From Cryptomeria japonica (Eukaryota > Streptophyta > Pinopsida > Cupressales > Cupressaceae), in contig NC_081414.1 in assembly GCF_030272615.1 (NCBI RefSeq), positions 52,510,636-52,574,635 on the forward strand: 64,000 nucleotides of DNA. Direction: 5' to 3'. Shown piece by piece: positions 46,219 through 57,451 of the stretch. Position 1 is the stretch's first letter; every line of letters begins with the position of its first letter. The position numbers and the translations under genes are program-made. Under the pieces are notes generated by a model, which ran no database searches, was not told the DNA's origin, and saw nothing but the letters and a program-made list of their open reading frames with translations.

Positions 46219-47422
46219 ATGGCATCATCTTCAAAGTCTGTAGAAAGGTTAATGATTACATCTGAGCCAATGGAAGTTGTAGAGGCAGAACGAATTGCTC
46301 ATGTAATGCATTATCACAAATTCCTAGTGGATTTTTAGTAAAAGGAGATTTGTAGAGCTATATTGATTGTTAGATTGAGGATCTAGGATCACTATATATT
46401 TACACTCGACTGAAATCTCTCTGTGATGAGAATGGAAAGATTCAAACACAGTATGCTAAGGTTTTCGAGAAAGGTTTCTCACAATGCTGCTTATTTTCTA
46501 TAAGATTTTGAGGAAGAGTACATTAGAATCATTTTGATTCAGGTTCATGGTGAGAACATGTACTTAGAGAGAACTCACATAATTACCAAGGAAGCCATTC
46601 AGGTTGTAACTGGTTATTATTCAACCGGTGAAGTACCTGAGCTGAGACGAATTTCAAAAGAGATGGTATACTCTATAACCGGTTCAACATCTGACAAACG
46701 TTCTTTTTTTGACAATATCAGGGACCCAACGGTGAAACTGGAAGCTATGGTTATAGGCTACCGAGTATTTTACTCCAGTAGACTAAATAGTGTTCCATCT
46801 ACAACAATTCATACAACTCATAGGATGATAGTTGAAAATGCAGATTATGATCTTTGTGAGGCTATTAGGAGACAATTGTATCTAAATCTGTAATCTATCA
46901 AGAAGGACATCAATCTAAAGTTCAAGTATGGAAAACTATTGGTCAGTTTATTCTTTTATTTTCAAAATTTTCTATCGAGAATAGGTGATATTGAATGGTC
47001 AAAGGACCTATTGGTATCCGCACAAATAAAGAAAAACATCAAGGCTATAAATAATACTTTTCCTACTGCTATGAATAAATATTTCAATGAGTTTCAGAAG
47101 AAGATGAGCATGAGAATGAGATTGCCTGAAGATGTGGTAAGACATTTTGCAAAAGACATTGTTTTCATAGTTACAACTGATTTTTATTTGATGGAAGAAA
47201 TTGAGCCAAGAAAGGAAGAAATGGAAGATATGAGTTATGAGGTGAACCATGACTTACTGGTTGGTTATGCTAATAATCTATCAGCATCTCCTAAAGATAA
47301 AAAGAAGGCAAAACTAGATATTGTGGTAGTACAGGATGCTCAAGCCAAAACTAGTATTGCTCCTACCACAAGTGGGAAAGGAAAGAAAAAGAAACTAATG
47401 AAGCACCTTTGGTGATGAAGAA
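46219..47422 (+). pseudogene. Element C ORF2, N-terminal part
   Basis: Met-Ala-Ser-Ser-Ser at 46219, then a broken stretch with stops and frameshifts. From 46540 the conserved block is open: VHGENMYLE, ITKEAIQVVTGYYSTGE, ITGSTSDKRSFFDNIRD and VIGYRVFYSSRLNSVP. The second block, MRMRLPEDVVRHFAKDIVFIV, lies near 47115. The frame is interrupted by element E at 47428 (tacaa duplication) and resumes at 54139. The match to A and B shows that ORF2 was protein-coding in the common ancestor. Confidence 0.78.
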
Positions 47423-47427
47423 TACAA

Positions 47428-48481
47428 TGTTAGGACCCGAGAGGCAACTGAGAGGGGGGCCAAGGGGTGAATTAGTTGTCTATTAAATTTAATCCAAATA
47501 TAACCTAATCAAAATTGATACTTAATATCAGTAAACCAAACTTAGTGTCGGTTGATAGATTAGCAGATAATATTAATACTGGTGAAACTCAATGCATAAA
47601 TTAGAAAGAGAAACAACATCCACAACACATAACATAAAGATTTGTACATGGAAACCCTATAAGGGGAAAAACCATGGTAAGAAACCTTACCCACAATCAG
47701 ATAATACTACTACAGATAGTATGTGTATACAAATGGGGTCTGCACATGTAGAAAGGCCAACCGCCTAGAGCTCATTGGTCAATCATAAAATAGGAGTCAC
47801 ACTGACTACAATTGGATGGTTAAATCCAACGATAATTTACTGCTCAAAGTAGCATCTCCAATGCTAGATTCAGTACCGGTTAAGCTCTAATAATCACCTT
47901 CAAACCTTCCTTGAACCTTCTCTATGGTCTGCTCATATGATCTTCAATATTCACACATACCATGATACAATACCACACTTCCACACTTCAACTCACAAAT
48001 GAGATCTTACATTTATACAAAACCTAAGACCAAATGTTTAGGTTGGCTCACTAAGAATATTACAATAAAATCAATTACAAATAAGTCAAGATGTGATGCA
48101 TCATGTCGGCTCAATACATTTACAACAATATACAATTAATAAATCATCTCCATAACATGTCGTGCTGATCTGGAATAGATAATGCATACCAGTCCATAAC
48201 CTAGACCAATTTGTTGGTAACAACAAATATGTCAACCCGATTAGACCAATAACTAGAATACCAAAACCAAGTATCCAAACCATGTCTTCAACATAACCAA
48301 GTGATCTCCAGATGATAATAAGTCATCCTCGGTGTCGGTGAACAATATACTGGTGACTGTGCATAAGTCACTGAACATGCCGGTGAACACAATGTCTTGG
48401 TTCAACATAACCAAAGATCTCCAAAAGGATAAGTGTTGACATCAATGAAAAAACTAATGCAACACATCCATAATACCAACA
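47428..48481 (-). repeat. Element E 3' LTR
   Basis: A 1054-bp LTR, TGTTAGGACCCGAG to ATACCAACA in plus orientation, highly similar to 53081-54133. Confidence 0.94.
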
Positions 48482-48790
48482 ATCTCCCCCTTTGGCATTG
48501 ATGACATCACAAGATGGAAAAACATCTAAGTGCCAAAAACAGAATGCCAAAAACCAAAAACCAACAATCTCAATACCAAAAATCAGAACCAAAATGCAGA
48601 GAGTATATATCTCTCCCCCAATGAATAATTTCTCCTCCTAAGATAATGTTTCCTAAATACAAAGTTTTTCCATAGATATCTCTCCCCCTTTGACATCAAA
48701 TGCCAAAGAAATACAAATACTAGATCATACAACCAACTCATATAACCAATTACAATAACCAATTGTTATAGCTAACTACTCCCCCTGAGA
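48482..48790 (-). promoter_or_regulatory. Element E polypurine tract array
   Basis: On the minus strand, GGGGGAG-type tracts occur at 48482-48494 (abutting the LTR), about 48611-48620, 48679-48691 and 48779-48790. Repeated PPTs are a reported Sirevirus hallmark. Confidence 0.82.
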
Positions 48791-48865
48791 AGTAGCTCTC
48801 CTCCATCAAAGCCAGAAAAAGGTTTTTCTGTTAATTTTGTCAGTTTGATGCCAATCATCAACTGT

Positions 48866-50626
48866 CTAAGTCTCTACCGGTGAGGGTATTACCCCAAGCC
48901 GCTCTCTGAGATATTCAAAAGTTTCCTTAGGCAAAGGTTTAGTAAATATATCCACAATCTGCTCTTTAGTATTCACATAAAGCAATCTCACTTCTTTTGC
49001 TTCAACATTCTCTTTCAGAAAATTATATTTGATAGAAACATGTTTAGTTTTAGAGTGAAATACCAGATTCTTTGATATATCAATTGCTGTTGAATTATCA
49101 CAATAAATGATTATAGGTTCTTTGCATTTTACCTTTATGTCCTTCAACATTTGCTTAATCCATAATACCTGAGTACAATTAGTTGTTGCTGCAACATATT
49201 CTAATTCTGTTGTTGATAGTGATGTACAACTCTGTTTCTTTCTCAACCATGAAATCAATCTGCTACCAAGAAAGAATGCTCCGCCGGTGGTGCTCTTTCT
49301 GTCATCTACATCTCCTACCCAATTTGCATTAGTGTATGCACATAATTCAAAATTTTCATCTTTAGGATACCATAAACCAAGATTTGTTGTGCCTTGTAGA
49401 TACTGGAAAATCCTTTTCATTGCTAATTCATGATTTTCTTTAGGATTACTCTGAAATCTTGAAACAATACATACTGCATTCATTATATCAGGTCTTGTTT
49501 GTGTCAAATATAGTAAACCTCCAATCATAGATTTGTATCTTGTCAGATTAACAGGAGCAGAATCATCCTTCAATGTCAATTTATCAGTTGTAGTCATAGG
49601 AGTACTTATCGGTTTGGAATTTTCCATACCAAATTTCTTCAATAGTTCCTTCAAGTATTTTGTTTGACATATGAATATACCTTTATCAGTCTGTGAAATC
49701 TGCAATCCTAGAAAGAATTTTATTTCCCCAATCATAGACATTTCAAATTCTTCCTATATCTTATTAGCAAAATCTTTACATAATCCATCTTCTCCTCCAA
49801 AAATGATATCATCAACAAAAACTTCAATAACCAAGATGTCTTCATTATTCACTTTGAAATATAAGTTGTTGTTAGCACTACCTTTAGTGTAACCAAGCTT
49901 CAAAAGATATTTGTCTAATCTAGCATACCAAGCTCTGGCAGCTTGCTTCAATCCATACAAAGCTTTCCTTAATCTGCAAACCATATCTTCATTATTTGTC
50001 AATGAAAATCCATCAGGTTGTTCAATGTAAACTTCCTCTTCAAGATCACCATTCAGAAAACCATATTTTACATCCATTTGATATACTGTATAGTTCTTAT
50101 GTGTCGCAAATGCAAGAAATAATCTGACTGCCTCAATTCTAGCTACCAGTGCAAAGATTTGATTGTATTCAAGTCCCTCTTTCTATGAATATCCTTTACA
50201 CACTAATCTTTCTTTGTTTCTGATAACCTTACCATCTTCATTAAGTTTATTTCTAAATACCCATTTAGTTCCAATTACATTTTTGTCTTTAGGTCGAGGA
50301 ACTGATGTCCATGTATTATTCTTTTCAATTTGTTCTAATTCATCTTCCATTGCTTTATTCCAATGTTTATCTTCACATGCCTCAATAATAGATTTCGGTT
50401 CAATTTGAGAAATTAAATGTACCTCTTCATTTTCTAGTCTTCCTCTTGTCATAACACCTTGATACTTATTCCTAATTATTTGACTTTCAGAGTGATTCAG
50501 TCTTACATACCTGGGTGTGTTCACTTGTTGTTGTTCTTCAGTCACTGTAGAATTCTTTGATGATGCCGGTGTGATTGGATCCACATTTTGTATTGGTGCA
50601 CTCTGTATAGGTTCATTTATGATCAT
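48866..50626 (-). pseudogene. pol: Element E reverse transcriptase and RNase H
   Basis: Minus strand, same frame as the upstream gag-integrase. The RT begins near 50390 (WNKAMEDELEQIEKNNTW, TKWVFRNKLNEDG). It continues through MDVKYGFLNGDLEEEV at 50077 and ALYGLKQAARAWY to the catalytic VFVDDIIFGG at about 49820 (Y of YVDD is F). RNase H has AYTNANWVGD near 49330, SLSTTELEYVAATTN near 49210, CDNSTAID near 49110 and DIFTKPLPKE near 48940. TAG codons at 50183 and 49754 interrupt it. It ends at a TGA at 48866. Confidence 0.93.
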
Positions 50627-50656
50627 CTCAACTATCGATTCAGAATCTATAGACCT

Positions 50657-51961
50657 TTAATTTCCTCTAAAGTGCTCATTTATCTTCACATTAGCACTCT
50701 CAATGATTTTATGCAATCTTTTATTAAAACATCTATATGCCTTTCTCTTAGATGAATAGCCAAGAAATATTCCTTCATCACTTCTAGGATCAAATTTACC
50801 AATATACTCATCTCTCCTAATATAACATTTGCTTCCAAATATTCTGAAATATTTAAGAGTAGGAGTATTACCAAACCATAGCTCATAAGGAGTCTTACCG
50901 GTTTCACCTTTGATGTGAACTCTGTTAAAAGTGTAAACTGGTGTATTCACTACTTCTCTCCAATACACATGAGGTAGATTTTCTTCTAATATCATTCTTC
51001 TAGCTACATCCAAAATAGTTTTGTTCTTCCTTTCCACAATTCCATTCTGCTGAGGTATCTGAGGTGCTGATAGTTGTCTTCTAATTCCATTCACTTCACA
51101 AAATGTATTAAACTCCTTAGATGTAAATTCACCTCCTTGATCTGATCTCAAACATTTGATTTTCTTACCGATTTCAATCTCTAACCTTGCCTTGAATAAC
51201 TTAAATTTCCCAAAAGCTTCTGATTTCTCCCTCAAAACAGTAACCCAACACATTCTAGAATAATCGTCAATAATTAGCATAAAGTATCTATCTCCTTGTA
51301 GACTTCTTGTTCTTGTCGGACCACACAAGTCAGTATGAATTAAATCAAGAACATTATTGGATTTCTCAGAAATACTTTTAAAAGTTGTTCTAACTTGCTT
51401 TCCCATTTGACATTCCTTAAATACCCAATTATGAGGTTTCACAATCTTAGGTAAATCCCTTACTACCTTAGTTGAACTAATCTTTATAATGCAATCAAAA
51501 TTCACATGACCAAGTCTCTTATGCCATAACCAACTTTCATCAATATGTGCAATTAAGCATGTCTTATCATAGTTATTCAAATGAAAGATAATACCTCTAG
51601 TCTGATTACTGGTTGCAATCTCCAAACCAGTTTTGTTCATGATTTTGCATTTACCATTCTTGAATTTTAACTGAAATCCCTTTTCAACTAATTGACCAAC
51701 ACTCAAAAGATTATGCTTCAAACCTTCAAAATAATAAACGTTGCCAGTATTGTGCTTACAATCAAAAGATATAGTGCCCTTTCCTTTGATCAAACAAGCT
51801 TTATCATCCCCAAATATTACTAGATCTCCATTGTATTCCTGAAAAGATAAGAATTTACTTTTATCACTAGTCATATGATGTGAACATCCAAAATCTATAA
51901 TCCATTCATCTTTTTCTTCAATTTTAGCTGCCAGGGCCTACTCTACTGGTGGAACAGTAGG
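50657..51961 (-). pseudogene. pol: Element E protease and integrase
   Basis: The protease motif WIIDFGCSHHMTS spans about 51910-51866 (the usual D-S-G is D-F-G). The pre-integrase block has SWLWHKRLGHVNFDC near 51530 and CQMGKQ near 51405. The integrase catalytic triad is intact: HTDLCGP near 51330, RSDQGGEF near 51140 and QQNGIVERKN near 51030, with exactly 35 residues between the second Asp and the Glu. The C-terminal GYSSKRKAYRCFNKR block is near 50745. The frame is closed by a TAA at 50657. Confidence 0.93.
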
Positions 51962-52057
51962 TGTTGATTGATCTTCTTTTATTGCAACAAAATCCTATCC
52001 ATTGTTTGTCAGTTCTTCATCATAATCATCAGTAACTCCTTCATCAACATAGTAACA

Positions 52058-53023
52058 TCATTTGTCTCTATTCTTCTTAAATTTGTATCTCTGATATTCA
52101 AGGTTAGGCTTATATGTCTTTTTAGCTTCTTCTCTCAATCTTGCATGTCTATCAGGACATCTAGATGCCATATGACCAACTTTATTGCAATTAAAACATT
52201 TAAATGGTGCTTTACCTTCATACTTACTTTCAATAGAACCTTTAGGCATTTTCCTTGCAAATAGTGCTTCAAGTTCTTCCAATTCTTCATTTTCCTTTCT
52301 AATATCTTCAAGTTCTTTTGCATAAAGTGCTTTCCAATCAGATTTCTCAGATGATGATGATGATGTTGCAAATGATGATTCTTTGAAGGCTAAATCTATC
52401 TTAATTGTAGCAACAAGACCAAATTCCTCAAGCTCAAATGTTGAAAGTTTTCCAACCAAGGTATCTCTAGATATTGTTGTATTAGGCATTGTTCTCAACT
52501 CATTAATAGTAGTTACTTTGATTTTGTGTGTCGTTAGAAATGCTCTTAAAACTTTAGAAACAATTTCATCTTCACTTGAGGATCCTCCACAACATTGTAT
52601 TCCCAAAATAATTTCATTTACTCTTTCCATAACAACATAAATTCTTTCATCTTCTTACATTTTTAAATTTTCATACCTGACCTAGAAGCATTCCAGTTTT
52701 GCAATTTTGACAGCGGTATCACCTTCATTTAGTGTCTCCAATTTATCCCAAATAGCTTTAGTAGTAGATCGGTCTGATAATCCCATGATTTGTTGATCTG
52801 ATAATGTGCTCAAAAGTGCTTCTCTTGCTTTGCAATCATTTTCTTGATCCTTACCATATGTTGGTGGATTAGGTTGATTCCGTGTACCAACATAGCCATT
52901 CTTTGTAACATCCCATATGTATGTTCCAATGCAATTCAAATTAGTCTCCATTTTGATCTTCCATATACCATAGTTAGTTCCATCAAGTTTTGGATTGTCC
53001 TTCCTAAAAAAGTGTGTTGCCAT
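52058..53023 (-). pseudogene. gag: Element E gag
   Basis: Met at 53023, about 45 bp after the PBS. The N-terminus reads KLDGTNYGIWKIKMETNL, a Copia Gag start (DUF4219/UBN2 type). A TAG at 52682 and a TAA 24 bp later break it. The UBN2 core continues with MERVNEIILGIQ (52630), LTTHKIKVTTINELRTM (about 52535) and the zinc knuckle CFNCNKVGHMASRC near 52195-52155, then a basic tail. It ends at a TGA at 52058, but the same frame continues into protease. Confidence 0.92.
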
Positions 53024-53066
53024 AGGATCTCCTCAAGCTGTTAAACTTCTGCAAAAAGAGGACTTA

Positions 53067-53080
53067 GCTTTGATACCAAT
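53067..53080 (-). promoter_or_regulatory. Element E primer binding site
   Basis: On the minus strand ATTGGTATCAAAGC abuts the 5' LTR; initiator-Met tRNA type with one mismatch (AAAGC for AGAGC). Confidence 0.88.
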
Positions 53081-54133
53081 TGTTAGGACCTAGGAGGCAA
53101 CTGAGAGGTGGGGGTGAATCAGTTGTCTATTAATTTCAACCCAAATATAACTTAATCAAACTTGATACTTAATACCGGTAAACCAAACTTAGTGCCGGTT
53201 GACAGATTAGGAGATAATATTAATACTGGTGAAACTCAATGCATAAAATAGAAAGAGAAACAACATCCACAACACATAACACATATATTTGTACGTGGAA
53301 AACATGTAAGGGGAAAAACCATAGTGGGAAACCTTACCCACAATCAGATGATACTACTATAGATAGTATGTGTATACAAATGGGGTCTGCACATGCAGAA
53401 AGGCCAACTGCCTAGAGCTCACTGCTCAATCACAAAATAAGAGTCACGCTGACTACAATTGGATGGTTAAATCCAATGATAATGTACTAATCAAAGTAGC
53501 ATCTCCAATCCTGGATTCAGTACCGGTTAAGCTCTGATAATCACCTTCAAACCTTCCTTGAACCTTCTCTATGGTCTACTCATATGATCTTCAATATTTG
53601 CACATACCATGATACAATACCACACTTCCACACTTCATCTCACAAATGAGATCTTACATTTATACAAAACCTAAGACCAAATGTGTAGGTCAACTCATTA
53701 AGAATATTACAAATAAGTCAAGATGTGATGCATCATGTCAGCTCAATACATTTACAACAATATCCAATTAATAAATCATCTCCATAACGTGTCGTGCTGA
53801 TCTGGAATAGATAATGCATACCGGTCCATAACCTAGACCAATTTGCTGGTAACAACAAATATGTCAACCCGATTAGACCAATAACCAAAATACCAAAACC
53901 AAGTATCCAAACCATGTATTGAACATAACCAAGTGATCTCCAAATGATAATAAGTCATCCTCAGTGTCGGTTTACAATATAACCTACCAGTGAACAATAT
54001 ACCGGTGGCTGTGCATAAGTCACTGAACATGTTGGTGAACACAATGTGTCGGTTCAACATAACCAAAGATCTCCAAAAGGATAAGTGTTGACATCAATGA
54101 CAAAACTAATGCAACACATCCATAATACCAACA
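53081..54133 (-). repeat. Element E 5' LTR
   Basis: A 1053-bp partner of 47428-48481, followed by the tacaa duplication. Confidence 0.94.
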
Positions 54134-54138
54134 TACAA

Positions 54139-56053
54139 GGGTGACTCGGAGTATCCAAACCAAAAAGGAACCGACACCTAAAGTCTATAAAAAGAAGGAG
54201 AATGTACCAAAGAAGAGAAATCAAAAACTTATTCTCTAAGCAGAGTCTGAGGGTACTGATATTGAAGAAGAACCTAAGAAGATGAAAGCTACCAGTAGAG
54301 TAGAAAAGCTAGAAAAGGAAGTGCCAAAGGCAACTGTGCCTATTGATATCTCAACTTTCAAGCCTGATACCAATTTTGAAATAACAATGAAGACATTAGG
54401 GAGGAACAAATTTGACAATGTCAAAGAACATTTTGATTCCTTCACTGAAGATGAGAAGAAGTAAATCATTGAACAGGTAATCACTCATTTGTGTCATTAT
54501 AGTAGATATCCACATGATCTTGAAAGGGATATCTCAAATTATTTGTACACTATTTTGTTAAATAAATGGGAGGAAGCTATAAAATTGGAAAAAGAAATTA
54601 TTGATGAGATATTTGTACAATATTTTCCCAATTTGTCTAAGGATAAAATAAGTGCTTTAGTTGATCAATACAAAATTCAATTTTCTTTCAAAGCAAGGAG
54701 ATTGAAGCTACTTAGTGGAGAGAGGGAAGTTATTATGACTGAGACACATCAAATAGGCCATGAAATCAAATAGATGGAAGAGCTCATCCATTCCTCTAAG
54801 AATGAATAAGATGTTGTCAATCGACCGGAAATGGATGAAGAAGAGATTGTACAAGATGATGAGGTCTATCCTATCAAGGATGACATCATTATTCATGTTG
54901 TTGATGATGTTCAAGATATATTTGATCTATCTGGAGACAACACTGCACCAGATATGGAGCCTCCTGAAATCATTGATGGACAGGTTAAATTAGTTGAGCA
55001 ACCTACAACTCAACTAAAAGTGGTCAATCCACCGGAACCTGAACAACCTAAGAATGCCCAATATACATCGATTTTGCAAGATACTCAGAAGGAGTATATG
55101 GAAATTGTTGTCACACAAACTTCTAAAAAGGAAATAGAGAAAAGTCTAGAGAAAGAAATCATTAAGGTTACATCCTCTAAACTGAAAAAGGCATTAGTCA
55201 CTCCATAGACTGATGAGGATGATGATGATTCATTAGGAATTTCAGGGCCTATCAATGTTGACAACATGAGCGTATCTAAAATGATGAAGATTGCAAGTGT
55301 AATGCAATCTAGAGCGCATAAGATGAGACTTAAAGAGAAAAGGTTTGAAGTGAAACAATTCAGAATGCAGTAGATATTCTATCTAATCTACTACTAGAAA
55401 CTTCTACAAGACATTTGACATCCCCTATTAGAAAACTTGGTCAGTGGGTTGCTAATGCAACTGATCAAATCAAGTCACTTGAAGAAGCAGCACAAACCTA
55501 TGCTAAGAAAAGTCACAAGAAGTATGGGGAGAAACTTGCAAAGGACATTGATACTAGAAAAATGGCTCTGTCACATAATAAAGATTTATTGGGAAAAGCT
55601 ATTGAAATAGGAGGAAAATATCTTGCTTCTACCTCTAATGTTTCATTCTGTTATTCTGATATCGCAAAAAGTCAAACAGAAACAAAGCGAGAGCTAGAAA
55701 GGACATGCAATGCATATGTCCCACTTCAGGACTCTATATTTTCTTTTAGCAAATATGTAGATGATTTGCACAACAAGTTGGATACTTATGATTATGAGAA
55801 GGCAAATAGACTCCAGTCTCTAAAGGAACTCGAGATTCTACTCACATCACAAGTGGACATACTATAAAGAGCCTACTCCAATGCAGAAGTTATCTTAGCA
55901 ACTCCAGAAACCTATACACTGGATTCAATGGAAGAATTACATACACAACTTATGGCTACAAAAGAGTACACTAAGAACGTGCTAGGGACATGAACAAATG
56001 CCATATCACAGTTGAAGATGAACTTTAATGTTATTTTCATGAGACTTTTTTAA
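54139..56053 (+). pseudogene. Element C ORF2, C-terminal part
   Basis: After E the frame continues with a Lys-rich stretch (TRSIQTKKEPTPKVYKKK). Then come ISTFKPDTNFEITMKTLGRNKF near 54350, an acidic Pro-rich linker (about 54830-55060), and a long coiled-coil-like tail from 55415 (RKLGQWVANATDQIKSLEEA to about 55860). The last stops are near 56053, about 110 bp before the first purine tract. Layout and composition match the tail of ORF2 in element A. Several in-frame stops are present. Confidence 0.72.
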
Positions 56054-56121
56054 GCATGAATCTTGATTCAATTTTTTTTAAAGTTGTTGTTGTATATGCT
56101 GAACACTTTGATACAAATTTT

Positions 56122-56146
56122 CTATATATATATATATATATATATT
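56122..56146. repeat. (TA)n microsatellite
   Basis: About 12 TA units in the 3' untranslated part of element C. Confidence 0.9.
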
Positions 56147-56170
56147 ACTTTTTCAATTTGGCATTGTTGT

Positions 56171-56330
56171 CAAAGGGGAGTAGAAATATGTATGTGTGTT
56201 CTTTTGAAAATTTTGTATAATGTATGCATTAAGGGGGTGTATGTATATGTGTAGCTTTGTTTTGTATGCACACTTAGTGGTATTACTGTAAAATTTTCTA
56301 AGTGTTGCCATCAATGTCAAAGGGGGAGAT
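56171..56330 (+). promoter_or_regulatory. Element C polypurine tract array
   Basis: CAAAGGGGAG near 56171, AAGGGGGTG near 56231 and CAAAGGGGGAGAT at 56318-56330 directly before the 3' LTR. Confidence 0.8.
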
Positions 56331-57451
56331 TGTTGGCTTGATGATGATTGTAATGAATTCATCATATATTGTCATTGATGAAACACATACACACACATGT
56401 TTATATTGTCTATCAGTATAACTTCAAGTTGTTTATACTAACACCGGTATGCTAAAGGTTATACTAAGAGGTTTATCTCTAACTAGTACTTTGTGATAAC
56501 CGGTATATGCATAGATGACAACCAATGGATACATTTTAATCGACATCAACATAAAGATCAAGCGGAGATTATATCAGGAGATTCATGGATAACGGTTCTT
56601 ATATTTAACTCCAACTAGTATTGATTTGTTCCAACCGGTATTCATTGATTGTGTGATGAGTTATCACAATTCGCGATGTTATCCCACCGACAATTTTTGG
56701 CGATATTTTTGTGATGAGTTATGATCACTTGACCAGATATACTGCACCTAGGAAATTGTGTTATGATTTCTTTGGACCAACATGAAATCTAAATGTATAT
56801 ATATTGACATCACAATGAATTATTTCATATGAGCTAAAGTGATATGTTGTGTGCAAAAGTAAAAAGAGTTAAGTTGTAGAGTATGTAGAAGAGCAGTGTT
56901 GAATATGTTTAGAAGGATTTGATCAAGAAAAGTATTGTGCTACTCAGACAGATCAAACCAATCCTATTGTTTTCTAACAATCATAGCAAAATTCAAATCC
57001 CCTAACCGAGTAAGCTCTAACAAGCTTCAATGTACAAATCCTCTCACAGGGTGATCCATTAGTTTGGATTCATAAATCCTCCACTGAGGTTACTCCTAAT
57101 AGGGTACTACCTTTCACAAAGTACAAGCTTCTAATCAAGCTTTGGGATCTCTAACAAGATTCGCTCCTAGCAAAGCACTTTGTAGACCCTAACCGGTCAG
57201 TTATCTATTGTTGTAGATAGTTAGCTTGTGAGTTCCATCTCACCATAGTTTTTACCTATTTGGGGTTTCCACGTATAAATATTTGTGTTATGGTGGATGT
57301 TCTACTTATTGTGGATGTTGTTATATCATTTTGGATTACATGCATTGTGTTTAAAAGTTTTGTTAAGTTCATCTATCGGTTAGTGTTTGAAGTAGTTTTA
57401 TTTTTGGTGTCATGGATTAACCCCCCCTCTTAGTGCTTTTCAAGTTCATCA
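56331..57451 (+). repeat. Element C 3' LTR
   Basis: A 1121-bp partner of 43336-44414, ending TTCATCA before the ttcaa duplication. Confidence 0.92.

Larger units (their letters stand above)
47428..54133 (-). mobile_element. Element E: structurally complete Ty1/Copia (sirevirus-like) element
   Basis: A 6.7-kb minus-strand element with LTRs 47428-48481 and 53081-54133 and perfect 5-bp duplications tacaa at 47423-47427 and 54134-54138. The PBS is at 53067-53080 and repeated purine tracts lie at 48482-48790. One reading frame from 53023 to 48866 covers gag, protease, integrase, RT and RNase H in Copia order, with eight in-frame stops and no frameshift. It is the innermost, hence youngest, layer of its nest. 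Confidence 0.95.
43336..57451 (+). mobile_element. Element C: large pol-less, sirevirus-like LTR element, split by E
   Basis: LTRs 43336-44414 and 56331-57451 start TGTTGGCTTGATG and end CATCA. The target duplications are ttcat (43331-43335) and ttcaa (57452-57456), one mismatch, inside B's ORF2. The PBS TGGTATCAGAGC is at 44417 and purine tracts precede the 3' LTR. It encodes the same ORF1/ORF2 pair as A and B and no pol. Element E (47428-54133) lies inside ORF2. Without E it is about 7.4 kb. Confidence 0.91.

Noticed and set aside
56331-56400. Repeated TGATGATGATTGTAATGAATTCATCAT as a CRISPR-like or regulatory repeat
   Set aside because: It is simply the start of the two element C LTRs (43336 and 56331).
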